The notes under the pieces are model-generated. The model did no database searches. It had not been told where the DNA came from and was given only the letters and a program-made list of their open reading frames with translations. From positions 57,797-121,796 of the forward strand of contig VFZL01000011.1 in the NCBI GenBank assembly GCA_016871175.1: a stretch of DNA of 64,000 nucleotides, given 5' to 3'. The position numbers were made by a program, and so were the translations under genes. Source of the DNA: Acidimicrobiia bacterium (GTDB lineage: Bacteria > Acidobacteriota > Vicinamibacteria > Vicinamibacterales > CAVVIG01). This document shows positions 17,208 to 24,727 of the stretch, in pieces. How positions within the stretch are numbered: the first letter of the stretch is position 1; each line of letters opens with the position of its first letter.

Positions 17208-18248
17208 CTAGAGGAGTCCCATCTGCTCGTCGAGCCCAACCATGAGGTTCATGTTCTGCACCGCCTGCCCAGCCGCACCCTTGACCAGGTTGTCGAGCAC
17301 CGACACGAGGATGGCCCGACCCGACGAGTGAACCCGCCAGCCGATGTCACAGAAGTTCGTGTGGGCCACGTGCTTGATCTCCGGCAGAGCCGCGCCGGTG
17401 AGACGGACGAAGGGCGCTTGTGCGTAGGCCTGTTCGTACACCTCTCCGAGCCGCGCTTCAGTCATGCCGGGCGGCACCCTGACGTAGATGGTGGCCAGGA
17501 TCCCGCGGTTGAGTGGCACCAGGTGCGGTGTGAACGTCACCTCGCGTCCAAGCCCCTGCTCGATCTCGACCCCATGCCGGTGATTGAACACCCCGTAGGC
17601 AGACAGGCTGCCGTGGACTTCCGAGAAGTGGGTGTGTTCCTTGGGCGCCTTTCCGGCGCCCGACACGCCGGACTTGGCGTCGATGACGACGTCTGAGCCC
17701 TCGAGGAGGAGCCCGGCCTTGAGGAGCGGCAAAAGCGCCAGCAGCGAGGTGGTCGGGTAGCACCCCGGGTTGGCGACCATTCGGGCCGAGGGAAGCTCGG
17801 CCCGAGACCACTCGGTGAGCCCGTACACCGTGCCAGCCGGGAGAGTATCCGTCTCCGGATACCAGGTCTTTCGCGAGGCGGCGTCGCGCAGACGAAACGC
17901 CCCCGAGATGTCGATCACGCGAGCGCCCGCCTGGAGCAGGGCTGGCGTCAGCTCGGCCGACGCGGTATCAGGCAGCGCGAGAAAGACGATGTCGGCATCG
18001 CGCCCCAGGGCGTCGACGTCCAAGGGCGACAGCGACCCCGTCCAGATCTTCGCCAACGCCGGGAGCGGCCGCGCGGCCGACTCCGCCGTGGACGACGTGG
18101 CCAAGGTCAAGCGGACGCCAGGGTGTCTCGCCAGCGCCCGGAGCAGCTCCTGGCCAGCGTAGCCCGTCGCTCCCGCTACCGCCACGCGCGTGAGGGCCGC
18201 CGGACGGCTCGTCGTCGAGGCTGTCTCTGTTGCAACCGGGCTATGCAT
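17208..18248 (-). CDS. argC: N-acetyl-gamma-glutamyl-phosphate reductase
   Basis: A 346-aa NADPH enzyme. It has VAVAGATGYAGQELLR at the N-terminus and the active-site Cys in ARMVANPGCYPTTS. It reduces N-acetylglutamyl phosphate to the semialdehyde and heads the argCBDAJF operon. ATG 18248 was preferred over an in-frame GTG at 18275. The sequence TATACT 5 nt upstream is a good -10 element, so the transcript may be nearly leaderless, and no Shine-Dalgarno sequence is present. An ARG-box-like palindrome overlaps that -10. Confidence 0.93.
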   Translation of the reverse strand: MHSPVATETASTTSRPAALTRVAVAGATGYAGQELLRALARHPGVRLTLATSSTAESAARPLPALAKIWTGSLSPLDVDALGRDADIVFLALPDTASAELTPALLQAGARVIDISGAFRLRDAASRKTWYPETDTLPAGTVYGLTEWSRAELPSARMVANPGCYPTTSLLALLPLLKAGLLLEGSDVVIDAKSGVSGAGKAPKEHTHFSEVHGSLSAYGVFNHRHGVEIEQGLGREVTFTPHLVPLNRGILATIYVRVPPGMTEARLGEVYEQAYAQAPFVRLTGAALPEIKHVAHTNFCDIGWRVHSSGRAILVSVLDNLVKGAAGQAVQNMNLMVGLDEQMGLL

Positions 18249-18253
18249 GAGAG

Positions 18254-18267
18254 AGTATAGATATACA
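18254..18267 (-). promoter_or_regulatory. Candidate ArgR operator (ARG box) overlapping the argC -10
   Basis: Read on the minus strand the site is TGTATATCTATACT. The known ARG-box pattern is TGNAT-WWWW-ATNCA; the left half fits fully, with one mismatch in the centre and one at the end. It contains TATACT (a -10 match) immediately before the argC start, so ArgR bound here would block the argC promoter. argR starts 97 bp away on the other strand, the usual divergent layout. Confidence 0.5.
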
Positions 18268-18363
18268 GTCGACACGCGGTTGATTCAACAGAATTCCATG
18301 TGCGTCGTGCATATTTCGTATCGGATGCTGGTCTGTTCCGATGTATCGTGACGGCGGGGACCC

Positions 18364-18819
18364 ATGAAATCTCGGCGTCAGAATCTCATACTGGAGCTCG
18401 TCGATCGAGAGGCGATCGCCAGCCAGGACGCGTTGCGCCGTCGCCTCAAGGCGCGCGGCTTCGACACGACGCAGGCGACCATCTCTCGTGATATTCGCGA
18501 CCTCGGGTTGGTCAAGCGAGCGATTGATGGCGCGTATCAGCGGCCCGGTCCGAATGGCGGCGCGCCCGCGCGCTCGCCCATGAGCGCGCTCGAGCACACG
18601 GCCTCGGAGTTCCTGCGTACCGTCGATCGAGTGAAGCAGCTGGTGGTCGTGCGCACCGGACCCGGTCAGGCGCAGCCACTGGCTGTCGCGATGGACCGCG
18701 CGTCGCTCCCGGAGGCCGTGGGCACCATTGCCGGCGACGACACCATCCTCGTGATCGCCAAAGACGACCGTCGTGCAGCCGCACTGGCGAAGCGGCTCGA
18801 GCGATATGCGGGCCACTAG
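18364..18819 (+). CDS. argR: Arginine repressor
   Basis: A 151-aa ArgR/AhrC regulator. The N-terminal winged helix holds the recognition motif TQATISRDIRDLGLVK (about residues 38-53). The C-terminal domain ends with a segment like VGTIAGDDTILVIAKD, the arginine-binding and hexamer-forming part. It represses arginine synthesis when arginine is plentiful. It is divergent from argC, and the 115-bp gap holds the candidate operator. A downstream ArgG-like gene follows after 69 bp. Confidence 0.95.
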   Translation: MKSRRQNLILELVDREAIASQDALRRRLKARGFDTTQATISRDIRDLGLVKRAIDGAYQRPGPNGGAPARSPMSALEHTASEFLRTVDRVKQLVVVRTGPGQAQPLAVAMDRASLPEAVGTIAGDDTILVIAKDDRRAAALAKRLERYAGH

Positions 18820-18888
18820 GCGAGGCGCGCCTCCAGGGCGGCCGGACGCCGCGGCGGTTTGAGTCCGTCGGTTGCGATCTCGTTGTCC

Positions 18889-19968
18889 ATGCGCATCGTC
18901 TTGGCTTACTCCGGCGGACTGCGTTCCACTGCAGCCATCCCGTGGCTTCGCGCTCGCCAGCGGGCGGATGTGGTGGCCGTAACCCTCGATCTTGGTTACG
19001 GTCGCGCGCTGGAGGCGGTCCGCGATCGGGCCCTCGCGGCCGGTGCCGTCCGCGCACATGTCGTGGACGGACGTGACGGTTTCGCCCGAGAACTGGTGCT
19101 GCCGGCCCTGCGCGCCGATGTCCGAACTGCGTCTGCCAGCCGCGACGGCGACACGAGCGCCGCGGTGTCGGATGGTGCGCTCCAGCCTCGGGCCCTTGGC
19201 CAGACCGCCCTCGGGCCGACGTTGCTGGACATCGCACGGATCGAACGAGCGGTGGCCGTCGCGCACGCCTGCGAAGCGAACAGCCCCGATCGGATCCGCC
19301 TGGAGTCAGCCCTTCACGCACTGCATCCGGCGACGACGACCATCGCGGTCGGCGACGAGTGGCCGGCCAGCCGCGCTGACATCCTGGCCAGAGCGCGCGA
19401 CCAAAGGCTGCCGCTCCCCGGCGATGTCTCAGACTCGACGGTGGTCGATGCCAACATCTGGGGGAGGACCATGTGGTGGCGGCAGCAGGGTGAGGCGGCG
19501 CCCTTGGGATGGCCCGAATCCGCGTTCGCGATGACGCGTCCGCCCACGGCGTGGCCGGCCGAGCCCGCGGAGCTGCAGGTCCGCTTCGACCGCGGAACGC
19601 CGACTGCGCTCAACGGCGTCCCAATGTCCTTCGTGGACCTCCTGCAGAGCCTGGAGACCATTGCAGGCGCCCACGGCGTGGGACGCAGCCGGCAGGGCAG
19701 CGCGTGGGTGGAGGCTCCCGCTGCGACAGTGCTCCTGATGGCGCACAGTGCGCTGCAAGCAGCGATCTGGGATGAAGAGGTCCGTCAGTTCGCGGAGTCG
19801 TTGAGCCGCCGATACGCGGAGCTCATCGACAGGGGCGGCTGGTTCCGGCCGGTTCGCGAGGTGCTGGACGCAAGTGTGGAGTCATCACAGCGCCAGGTCA
19901 CCGGCGTCGTGGCGTTGCGCGTCTGCCGCGCGGAAGTGACCGTCGACTCTGTCAACAGTGACCCCTGA
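18889..19968 (+). CDS. Argininosuccinate-synthase-like protein with eroded active-site motifs
   Basis: A 359-aa open frame related to ArgG along its whole length: RIVLAYSGGL at the start, a LGPTLLDIARIERAVAVAHAC segment, FDRGTPTALNGVPMSF and GAHGVGRSR later. The ATP loop SGGLDTS reads SGGLRST. The HGxTGKGNDQVRFE motif reads HACEANSPDRIRLE. The SRGxYExPG region reads QGSAWVEAPAA. ArgG is normally about 400 aa. These changes should abolish the normal ATP and citrulline chemistry, yet there is no stop or frameshift. It may be a repurposed paralogue or a gene in early decay. Position between argR and argH is where argG is expected. Confidence 0.75.
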   Translation: MRIVLAYSGGLRSTAAIPWLRARQRADVVAVTLDLGYGRALEAVRDRALAAGAVRAHVVDGRDGFARELVLPALRADVRTASASRDGDTSAAVSDGALQPRALGQTALGPTLLDIARIERAVAVAHACEANSPDRIRLESALHALHPATTTIAVGDEWPASRADILARARDQRLPLPGDVSDSTVVDANIWGRTMWWRQQGEAAPLGWPESAFAMTRPPTAWPAEPAELQVRFDRGTPTALNGVPMSFVDLLQSLETIAGAHGVGRSRQGSAWVEAPAATVLLMAHSALQAAIWDEEVRQFAESLSRRYAELIDRGGWFRPVREVLDASVESSQRQVTGVVALRVCRAEVTVDSVNSDP

Positions 19969-20029
19969 GCCTGGCGGCCATGGCCGCGGGAGGAGCTCAC
20001 AACTCACAGGACATGGCGCAGAGTCTGCT

Positions 20030-20899
20030 CTAGAGCGGGTGATCCGGAAACGCGATGCTTCGCCACATGTGCGCCACTGGGCTATTGTCGAAGCCAAGCC
20101 CTTCCTTCGGCTGCTTGAAGTGGCGGCCGATGATGTCGACAAATGGGTCCATCGTGACGATCGCGTTTGGATCGAAGGCGTAGAGGTCGTTGACGGTCAC
20201 CATGCGTGGCTCGATGTACCACTTGTGCTTACGGACCATCTTGTAGGTATCCTCGATGTACGGCTCTGGCGTGTAATCGACGCCGAACGTACGTCGATAC
20301 AGGTCGGGGTACTCGTACCCGTTCGCCTCATCCGCATAGAAGCGGAGGGCCTGGTGATACCGAATCCCGAACGCGCTCTTTTCGGGGATGTACGGTTCGA
20401 ACAGTTGCGCACCCCACCAGCCGTGATCGACTCGCATAATGGCCTGGGCGACGTCGTGCAGGAGGCAGGCGAGGATGACTTCCTCGGTCATTCCCGTCTT
20501 CAGCGCCCTGGTGGCGCTCTGCAGCACGTGGTTGTACGAGCCCGCCACCTTGAACCGTTTCTCGAAGAAGTCGGTCAGCGTCGGGCGCTTGGGCATCGGC
20601 TCGAGGCGTGTGATCGGCCGCGTGCTGCTTCCAACGAACAGATTGCCCACGCCTCGGCGAGTGGGGCTGCCGTCGATGCGGGCCTCGATGTCGGCCATCG
20701 TAGGAAACTTCTCGGCCTGCCCGGCCGCGGCGGACGACGTGCGGGCTTGACCGCTTTGCGCGGACGCCACGTCCTCGTCCAGCTTCCGGATCGAGTACTC
20801 TTCGAGCGCGTCGGCTCGCGCTTCGTGACTCATGAGGTTCACGGCGGCGGCTCCGCCTAGACTGGCGATAAACGCCCTGCGGTCGATGTCAAACAACAT
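20030..20899 (-). CDS. Tat-exported HD-domain protein
   Basis: A 289-aa protein. The N-terminus has a twin-arginine signal, DRRAFIASLGGAAAV, ending near ARA. Later GMTEEVILACLLHDVAQAIM gives an HD pair, and DHGWWGAQLFEPY follows; the layout recalls the HD/inositol-oxygenase-like superfamily. The substrate is unknown; it is probably a metal-dependent periplasmic enzyme. ATG 20899 has AAAGGAGA upstream, a strong ribosome site, which favours it over an upstream in-frame ATG. It converges with the ArgG-like gene, with a 14-bp palindrome (19974-19987) between them. Confidence 0.72.
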   Translation of the reverse strand: MLFDIDRRAFIASLGGAAAVNLMSHEARADALEEYSIRKLDEDVASAQSGQARTSSAAAGQAEKFPTMADIEARIDGSPTRRGVGNLFVGSSTRPITRLEPMPKRPTLTDFFEKRFKVAGSYNHVLQSATRALKTGMTEEVILACLLHDVAQAIMRVDHGWWGAQLFEPYIPEKSAFGIRYHQALRFYADEANGYEYPDLYRRTFGVDYTPEPYIEDTYKMVRKHKWYIEPRMVTVNDLYAFDPNAIVTMDPFVDIIGRHFKQPKEGLGFDNSPVAHMWRSIAFPDHPL

Positions 20900-21002
20900 G
20901 CGGAATCTCCTTTGTTGGGACCGCTCGTCGCGACGCGAGCTCGACCGTGCCCTTTTGGCGGGCACACAGGTCTACCGGGGCACGATAGAGCCTCGACGCA
21001 AG

Positions 21003-21638
21003 GTGGTCAATAGAAACCTGTGGGGGGTAGTGGCGATCGTCTGGCTCCCGACCGCGGCCGTGGCGGAGGCTCCGCCGAATCGGCATCGGCCGCTGACCGA
21101 GGGGCACGTGCGCGCGCTGGTCCGCCAAGCGGCACGTGAGTCCCGTGGTGGCGACGCCACCGATCTGGTGCTCGCCTTGGATCGGCGCGTGCGCGACGCC
21201 GCAGGCGACTTCGACGCGCTGGCTTCCGCGATCGTCAAGCGCGAGGACCTTCTGGTTACCGTGTCCGCCCCCTACATGACCTTTCGTCGTCGTCTCATCG
21301 ACGCGCTGAGACTGCCTGAGGAGCGCCGCCGCCTCGACCGAGTCGCGTGGAGCAGCATGGTAATCGTGGACGTCGAGCCACACCGCCTCGGGGCACCTGA
21401 TATCGAGTCGGTCACGCTGACGCGTGCGGGAAGGCTGGTGCGCCCGGTGTACTCGACGCTCCGACCGATGACCTTCACCAGCGGGACTGGTACTCGCGGC
21501 GTGATGCACCAGGGAGAGGTCCACTTCGCGACCGCCGCCTTCCTCCCAGGTCAGCCTGTGGTGCTCGCCCTGTCGGTCGCCGGTGGAGAGCCCATCGTCC
21601 ACACGTTCGACGATGCATCGCTGGCGTTGTTATGCTGA
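21003..21638 (+). CDS. Exported protein of unknown function
   Basis: About 211 aa from GTG 21003: a short basic start, a hydrophobic run (LWGVVAIVWLPTAAVAEA) that looks like a signal peptide, then a soluble part. The segment LVTVSAPYMTFRRRLIDAL and the closing GEPIVHTFDDASLALLC are distinctive, but I recognise no family. The open frame extends upstream to 20832, but that part overlaps the divergent HD gene's start and ribosome site. It lies 47 bp before argH on the same strand. Confidence 0.6.
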   Translation: MVNRNLWGVVAIVWLPTAAVAEAPPNRHRPLTEGHVRALVRQAARESRGGDATDLVLALDRRVRDAAGDFDALASAIVKREDLLVTVSAPYMTFRRRLIDALRLPEERRRLDRVAWSSMVIVDVEPHRLGAPDIESVTLTRAGRLVRPVYSTLRPMTFTSGTGTRGVMHQGEVHFATAAFLPGQPVVLALSVAGGEPIVHTFDDASLALLC

Positions 21639-21685
21639 CGGTACAATGCCATCTCAACTGACGGCCTTCAGCTCTCAGCTCTCAT

Positions 21686-23107
21686 ATGTCTGAAGCCACA
21701 CCGCTTTGGTCAGGACGGTTCGAGTCGGCGCCCGATGCGGCCGCGTTCGAGTGGGGCTCGTCTTTCGGGTTCGACCGTCGACTATTCGAGGACGACGTGA
21801 CCGGCAGCAGAGCCTGGGCACGAGCGTTGGCTCTCGCAGGTGTGCTCAGCACAAGCGAGGCAGCGACGCTCGACACCGCACTCGCCGACCTGCTGGCGCG
21901 GGGTCGGGCCGAGCCCTCTTTCGTCAACGGGCCCGACGAGGATGTGCATAGCTTCGTCGAACGCCATCTGGTCGAGTTGCTGGGAGACACGGGTCGCCGC
22001 CTTCACACCGGACGCTCGCGCAACGAACAGGTGTCATTGGATCTCCGCCTCTACTTGAAACGGCGGATCCCGCTCGTGCAGGAACGAGTCCGGCAGGTGG
22101 TGCACGCCCTGCTGACGGCGGGGTCCGCAGCCCACGATGCCCTGATGCCGGCCTTTACGCATTTCCGCCCGGCCCAACCCGTGCTCGTGGCGCACTTCTT
22201 CTTGGCGCATGCGTCGGCCCTTCGGCGCGATTTTGATCGACTAGCCCTGGCCTCCCGGGAAGCCGACGCCCTGCCACTGGGATCGGGCGCGGTTGCGGGT
22301 ACCAGCTATCCGATCGACGTGGTGCAGCTCGCGCGCGACCTCGGCTTTTCGCGCGTGGTCGAGAACAGCATCGATGCCTCATCGGATCGTGACTTCGCCG
22401 CGACCTTCCTTTACGCGTGCTCGCTCACGATGGTGCACATCAGCCGATTGTCCGAGGATCTCATCGTGCTCTGCGGCGACGAGCACAGGTTCTTCGAGCT
22501 GTCGGATTCGCTGAGCACGGGCAGCAGCATGATGCCGCAGAAGAAGAATCCCGATCCCCTCGAGCTGGTGCGCGGTAAGACCGGGCGCGCCATCGGCCAC
22601 CTCATGGCGCTGCTGACGACGCTCAAAGGAATCCCGAGCGGGTACAACAAGGACCTGCAGGAGGACAAACAGGCGGTGTTCGACGCTGAAGACACCCTGG
22701 CCGGCTGTCTCGGCGTGGTGCAGGCCGTCGTGTCCGGACTGACCGTGAACCGCGAGCGGACGTCTCGCGCGGCATCGGGTTTGCTCCTCGCTACGGATGT
22801 GGCGGACTATCTCGTCGGACGTGGTGTGCCGTTCCGTCGCGCGCACGAAATCGTGGGCGCCCTCGTCCGTCGATTAGTCGCCGAGGGGCGGGACTTCGAT
22901 TCGCTCTCCATGGCGGAATGGCGCGCGGCGAGTGAACTCTTTGGGGAGGACGTGGTGACGCGGGTGACGGCTCGGGCGTCAGTGGCTGCCAAGTGCACGC
23001 CGCAGTCGACTGCGCCGCACGCTGTCGAACGGACGTTGGCGGACTTCAAGACCTGGGTGGACCGAGCGGGCCTCGGCCTGCCGGTCGGTGTTGCTACTGC
23101 GAAATGA
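21686..23107 (+). CDS. argH: Argininosuccinate lyase
   Basis: A 473-aa fumarase/aspartase-superfamily enzyme. It has LWSGRFES at the start, HTGRSRNEQVSLDLRLYLK, and the superfamily signature TGSSMMPQKKNPDP with its catalytic Ser loop, then KGIPSGYNKDLQEDK. It splits argininosuccinate to arginine and fumarate. All key motifs look intact, unlike the upstream ArgG-like protein. Its stop overlaps the next start by 4 nt (ATGA). Confidence 0.95.
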   Translation: MSEATPLWSGRFESAPDAAAFEWGSSFGFDRRLFEDDVTGSRAWARALALAGVLSTSEAATLDTALADLLARGRAEPSFVNGPDEDVHSFVERHLVELLGDTGRRLHTGRSRNEQVSLDLRLYLKRRIPLVQERVRQVVHALLTAGSAAHDALMPAFTHFRPAQPVLVAHFFLAHASALRRDFDRLALASREADALPLGSGAVAGTSYPIDVVQLARDLGFSRVVENSIDASSDRDFAATFLYACSLTMVHISRLSEDLIVLCGDEHRFFELSDSLSTGSSMMPQKKNPDPLELVRGKTGRAIGHLMALLTTLKGIPSGYNKDLQEDKQAVFDAEDTLAGCLGVVQAVVSGLTVNRERTSRAASGLLLATDVADYLVGRGVPFRRAHEIVGALVRRLVAEGRDFDSLSMAEWRAASELFGEDVVTRVTARASVAAKCTPQSTAPHAVERTLADFKTWVDRAGLGLPVGVATAK

Positions 23108-23949
23108 GCTCTGTTAAGATTGCACCGCCTTTCGCGCCCTTCCCCGCCAGTGCGGTTCCTCGGGAGCTCGTGATGCAGCGGCAGCTTCGACTCGGTGACA
23201 TCCTGGACGACTACTGTCCGCGCGAGCGACGGCTGACGAATCACACCATCGTCGCGATTATTGGCGATGTCGTGAAGCAGACGCGGTGCGTGACCTGCGA
23301 TGCCGAGCACGAGTACAAGCACGCCAGAGTGCCCCGGCAGCGTCGCAAAGACACGCCAGCCGCGCTCCCGCCGCAGATGCCCGCGACCGGACCGAAGAGA
23401 GTCACACCCGGCGCCGCGCCTTCTGTGGCGGATCGCGTCGAGGCCTCCGAGGCCCTGGTGTTTCACGAGGACGCGCCGCTGTCTGTCGACGCGGTGCGCC
23501 GCGCGCTGGCGATTCCAGGGACTCACGCCGTCGCGGAGGCAGGAAGCCCGCCAGAGGACCCAGGAAGCGCACGAGCTGTTCCGCCCGCACGGCCACCCGA
23601 GGAGTCTGGTGAGGAAGAGGCCGCCGACCAGGTCGCCGCCGCTGGTGTGCGGCACGAGTCGGAAGGGCCCGCGCACCGACGTTTGATACGCGCCACACTG
23701 CCGCGACTTGAAGGACAGCCGCCGACGACCCGACCGGCGCCCGACTTTACCATTCGCACGCCGTCCGGTGGCCGTCCTCCTCGATTCCGCCCACGCAACC
23801 AGCGCGGAGGTGGTCAGATGTCCTCCGGCAACCGCCAAGGCCAAGGCGGGAACGCCGCTCGTGGCGGGCCGTCGCGGGGCGGGAACAATCGACCGCCACA
23901 GTCCGCTCGTCAGGCCCGTCGCTTCGACGGGCGCAAACGCTCGAAGTAG
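23104..23949 (+). CDS. Uncharacterised protein with Cys pair and Gly/Arg-rich tail
   Basis: A 281-aa protein translated through a 4-nt overlap with argH. The N-terminal 75 residues look ordered: RQLRLGDILDDYCPRERRL, HTIVAIIGDVVKQ, then TRCVTCDAEHEYKH, a CxxC that could bind zinc. The rest is Pro/Ala-rich and low complexity, ending in an RG-rich basic tail (SSGNRQGQGGNAARGG ... RRFDGRKRSK). Such tails often bind RNA; that is inference. I recognise no named family. Its coupling to argH is probably by chance of packing or for co-expression. Confidence 0.65.
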   Translation: MSSVKIAPPFAPFPASAVPRELVMQRQLRLGDILDDYCPRERRLTNHTIVAIIGDVVKQTRCVTCDAEHEYKHARVPRQRRKDTPAALPPQMPATGPKRVTPGAAPSVADRVEASEALVFHEDAPLSVDAVRRALAIPGTHAVAEAGSPPEDPGSARAVPPARPPEESGEEEAADQVAAAGVRHESEGPAHRRLIRATLPRLEGQPPTTRPAPDFTIRTPSGGRPPRFRPRNQRGGGQMSSGNRQGQGGNAARGGPSRGGNNRPPQSARQARRFDGRKRSK

Positions 23950-23953
23950 CGGA

Positions 23954-24649
23954 CTACCACTCTTCGACCCGAATCAGATCGGCAGCCACGCCTAGTGCGC
24001 CCAGCGTGCGTGGAACGTCGTCGACCAGCGCGCGTGGCCCGCACACGAAACACAACGTGGAACGGTCGTGCAGAAGATCAGCCAGCAGGTTCGCGTCGAT
24101 GCGCCCGCGCAGACCACTCCACCGCGAGTCCGCTTCACGCGTCACCGTGAGTCGCAGCGCGATCCGTCTCGCGGCGGCCAACTCACGCAGCTCCGCTTCG
24201 TAGGCGAAGTCTTCCGAGGTACGCGCGCTGTAAACCACGCCGACATCGCCGACGCCGATAGCGAGCGCGTGTCGAATCATCCCGCGGAGCGGCGCGATGC
24301 CAGTGCCACCGGCGACAAAGAGCGCACGAGCCACCCCCGAGCGGTGTGGAAAGATGAAGCCGCCCATCGGTCCTTCGACATCGACGACGGTGCCGACCGC
24401 CAGGGTCAAGTGAGGACCGGGTGTGCCGTCTGCATCGATGCCGACGAGCAGCTCCAGACAGCCGTCGCGGGCAGCATCCTCGGGCGCGCTGGCGATCGAG
24501 TACGGACGGCGGCCGGCTACTCCGTGAGTCGCAATTGCGACGGCCTGTCCCGCGGCGTAGGGAAACCCGAGGCCCTGCAGGTCGAGTCGCACGACCTTGG
24601 CGCGCGGCGTTGCCGGCTCGATGTCACGAATGGGCACCGTCAACAGCAC
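23954..24649 (-). CDS. FAD/NAD(P)-binding oxidoreductase, ferredoxin-reductase family
   Basis: A 231-aa FNR-fold protein. It has RPYSIASAP for the flavin, GPMGGFIF, then GGTGIAPLRGM and CFVCGPRALVDDV for NAD(P)H. No ferredoxin or heme domain is attached, so it passes electrons to a separate partner. It follows the TonB receptor by 78 bp on the same strand and may belong to the transcript started by the B12/MerR regulator; a ferric-complex reductase role would fit that company, but this is inference. Confidence 0.85.
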   Translation of the reverse strand: MLLTVPIRDIEPATPRAKVVRLDLQGLGFPYAAGQAVAIATHGVAGRRPYSIASAPEDAARDGCLELLVGIDADGTPGPHLTLAVGTVVDVEGPMGGFIFPHRSGVARALFVAGGTGIAPLRGMIRHALAIGVGDVGVVYSARTSEDFAYEAELRELAAARRIALRLTVTREADSRWSGLRGRIDANLLADLLHDRSTLCFVCGPRALVDDVPRTLGALGVAADLIRVEEW

Positions 24650-24727
24650 GACGCTATGCTATCGCACCCGGTTCGCCAGTCTTGGGCCCCGTCCTCCTTC
24701 GCGTCAGTGGGTGGTGAACGCCGAACG

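Noticed and set aside
18310..18330. Second ARG box near TGCATATTTCGTATC
   Set aside because: Only one half-site fits the consensus and the spacing of the other is wrong.
19974..19987. 14-bp palindrome as a terminator between the ArgG-like and HD genes
   Set aside because: The stem would be only five base pairs and no T-run follows on either strand.
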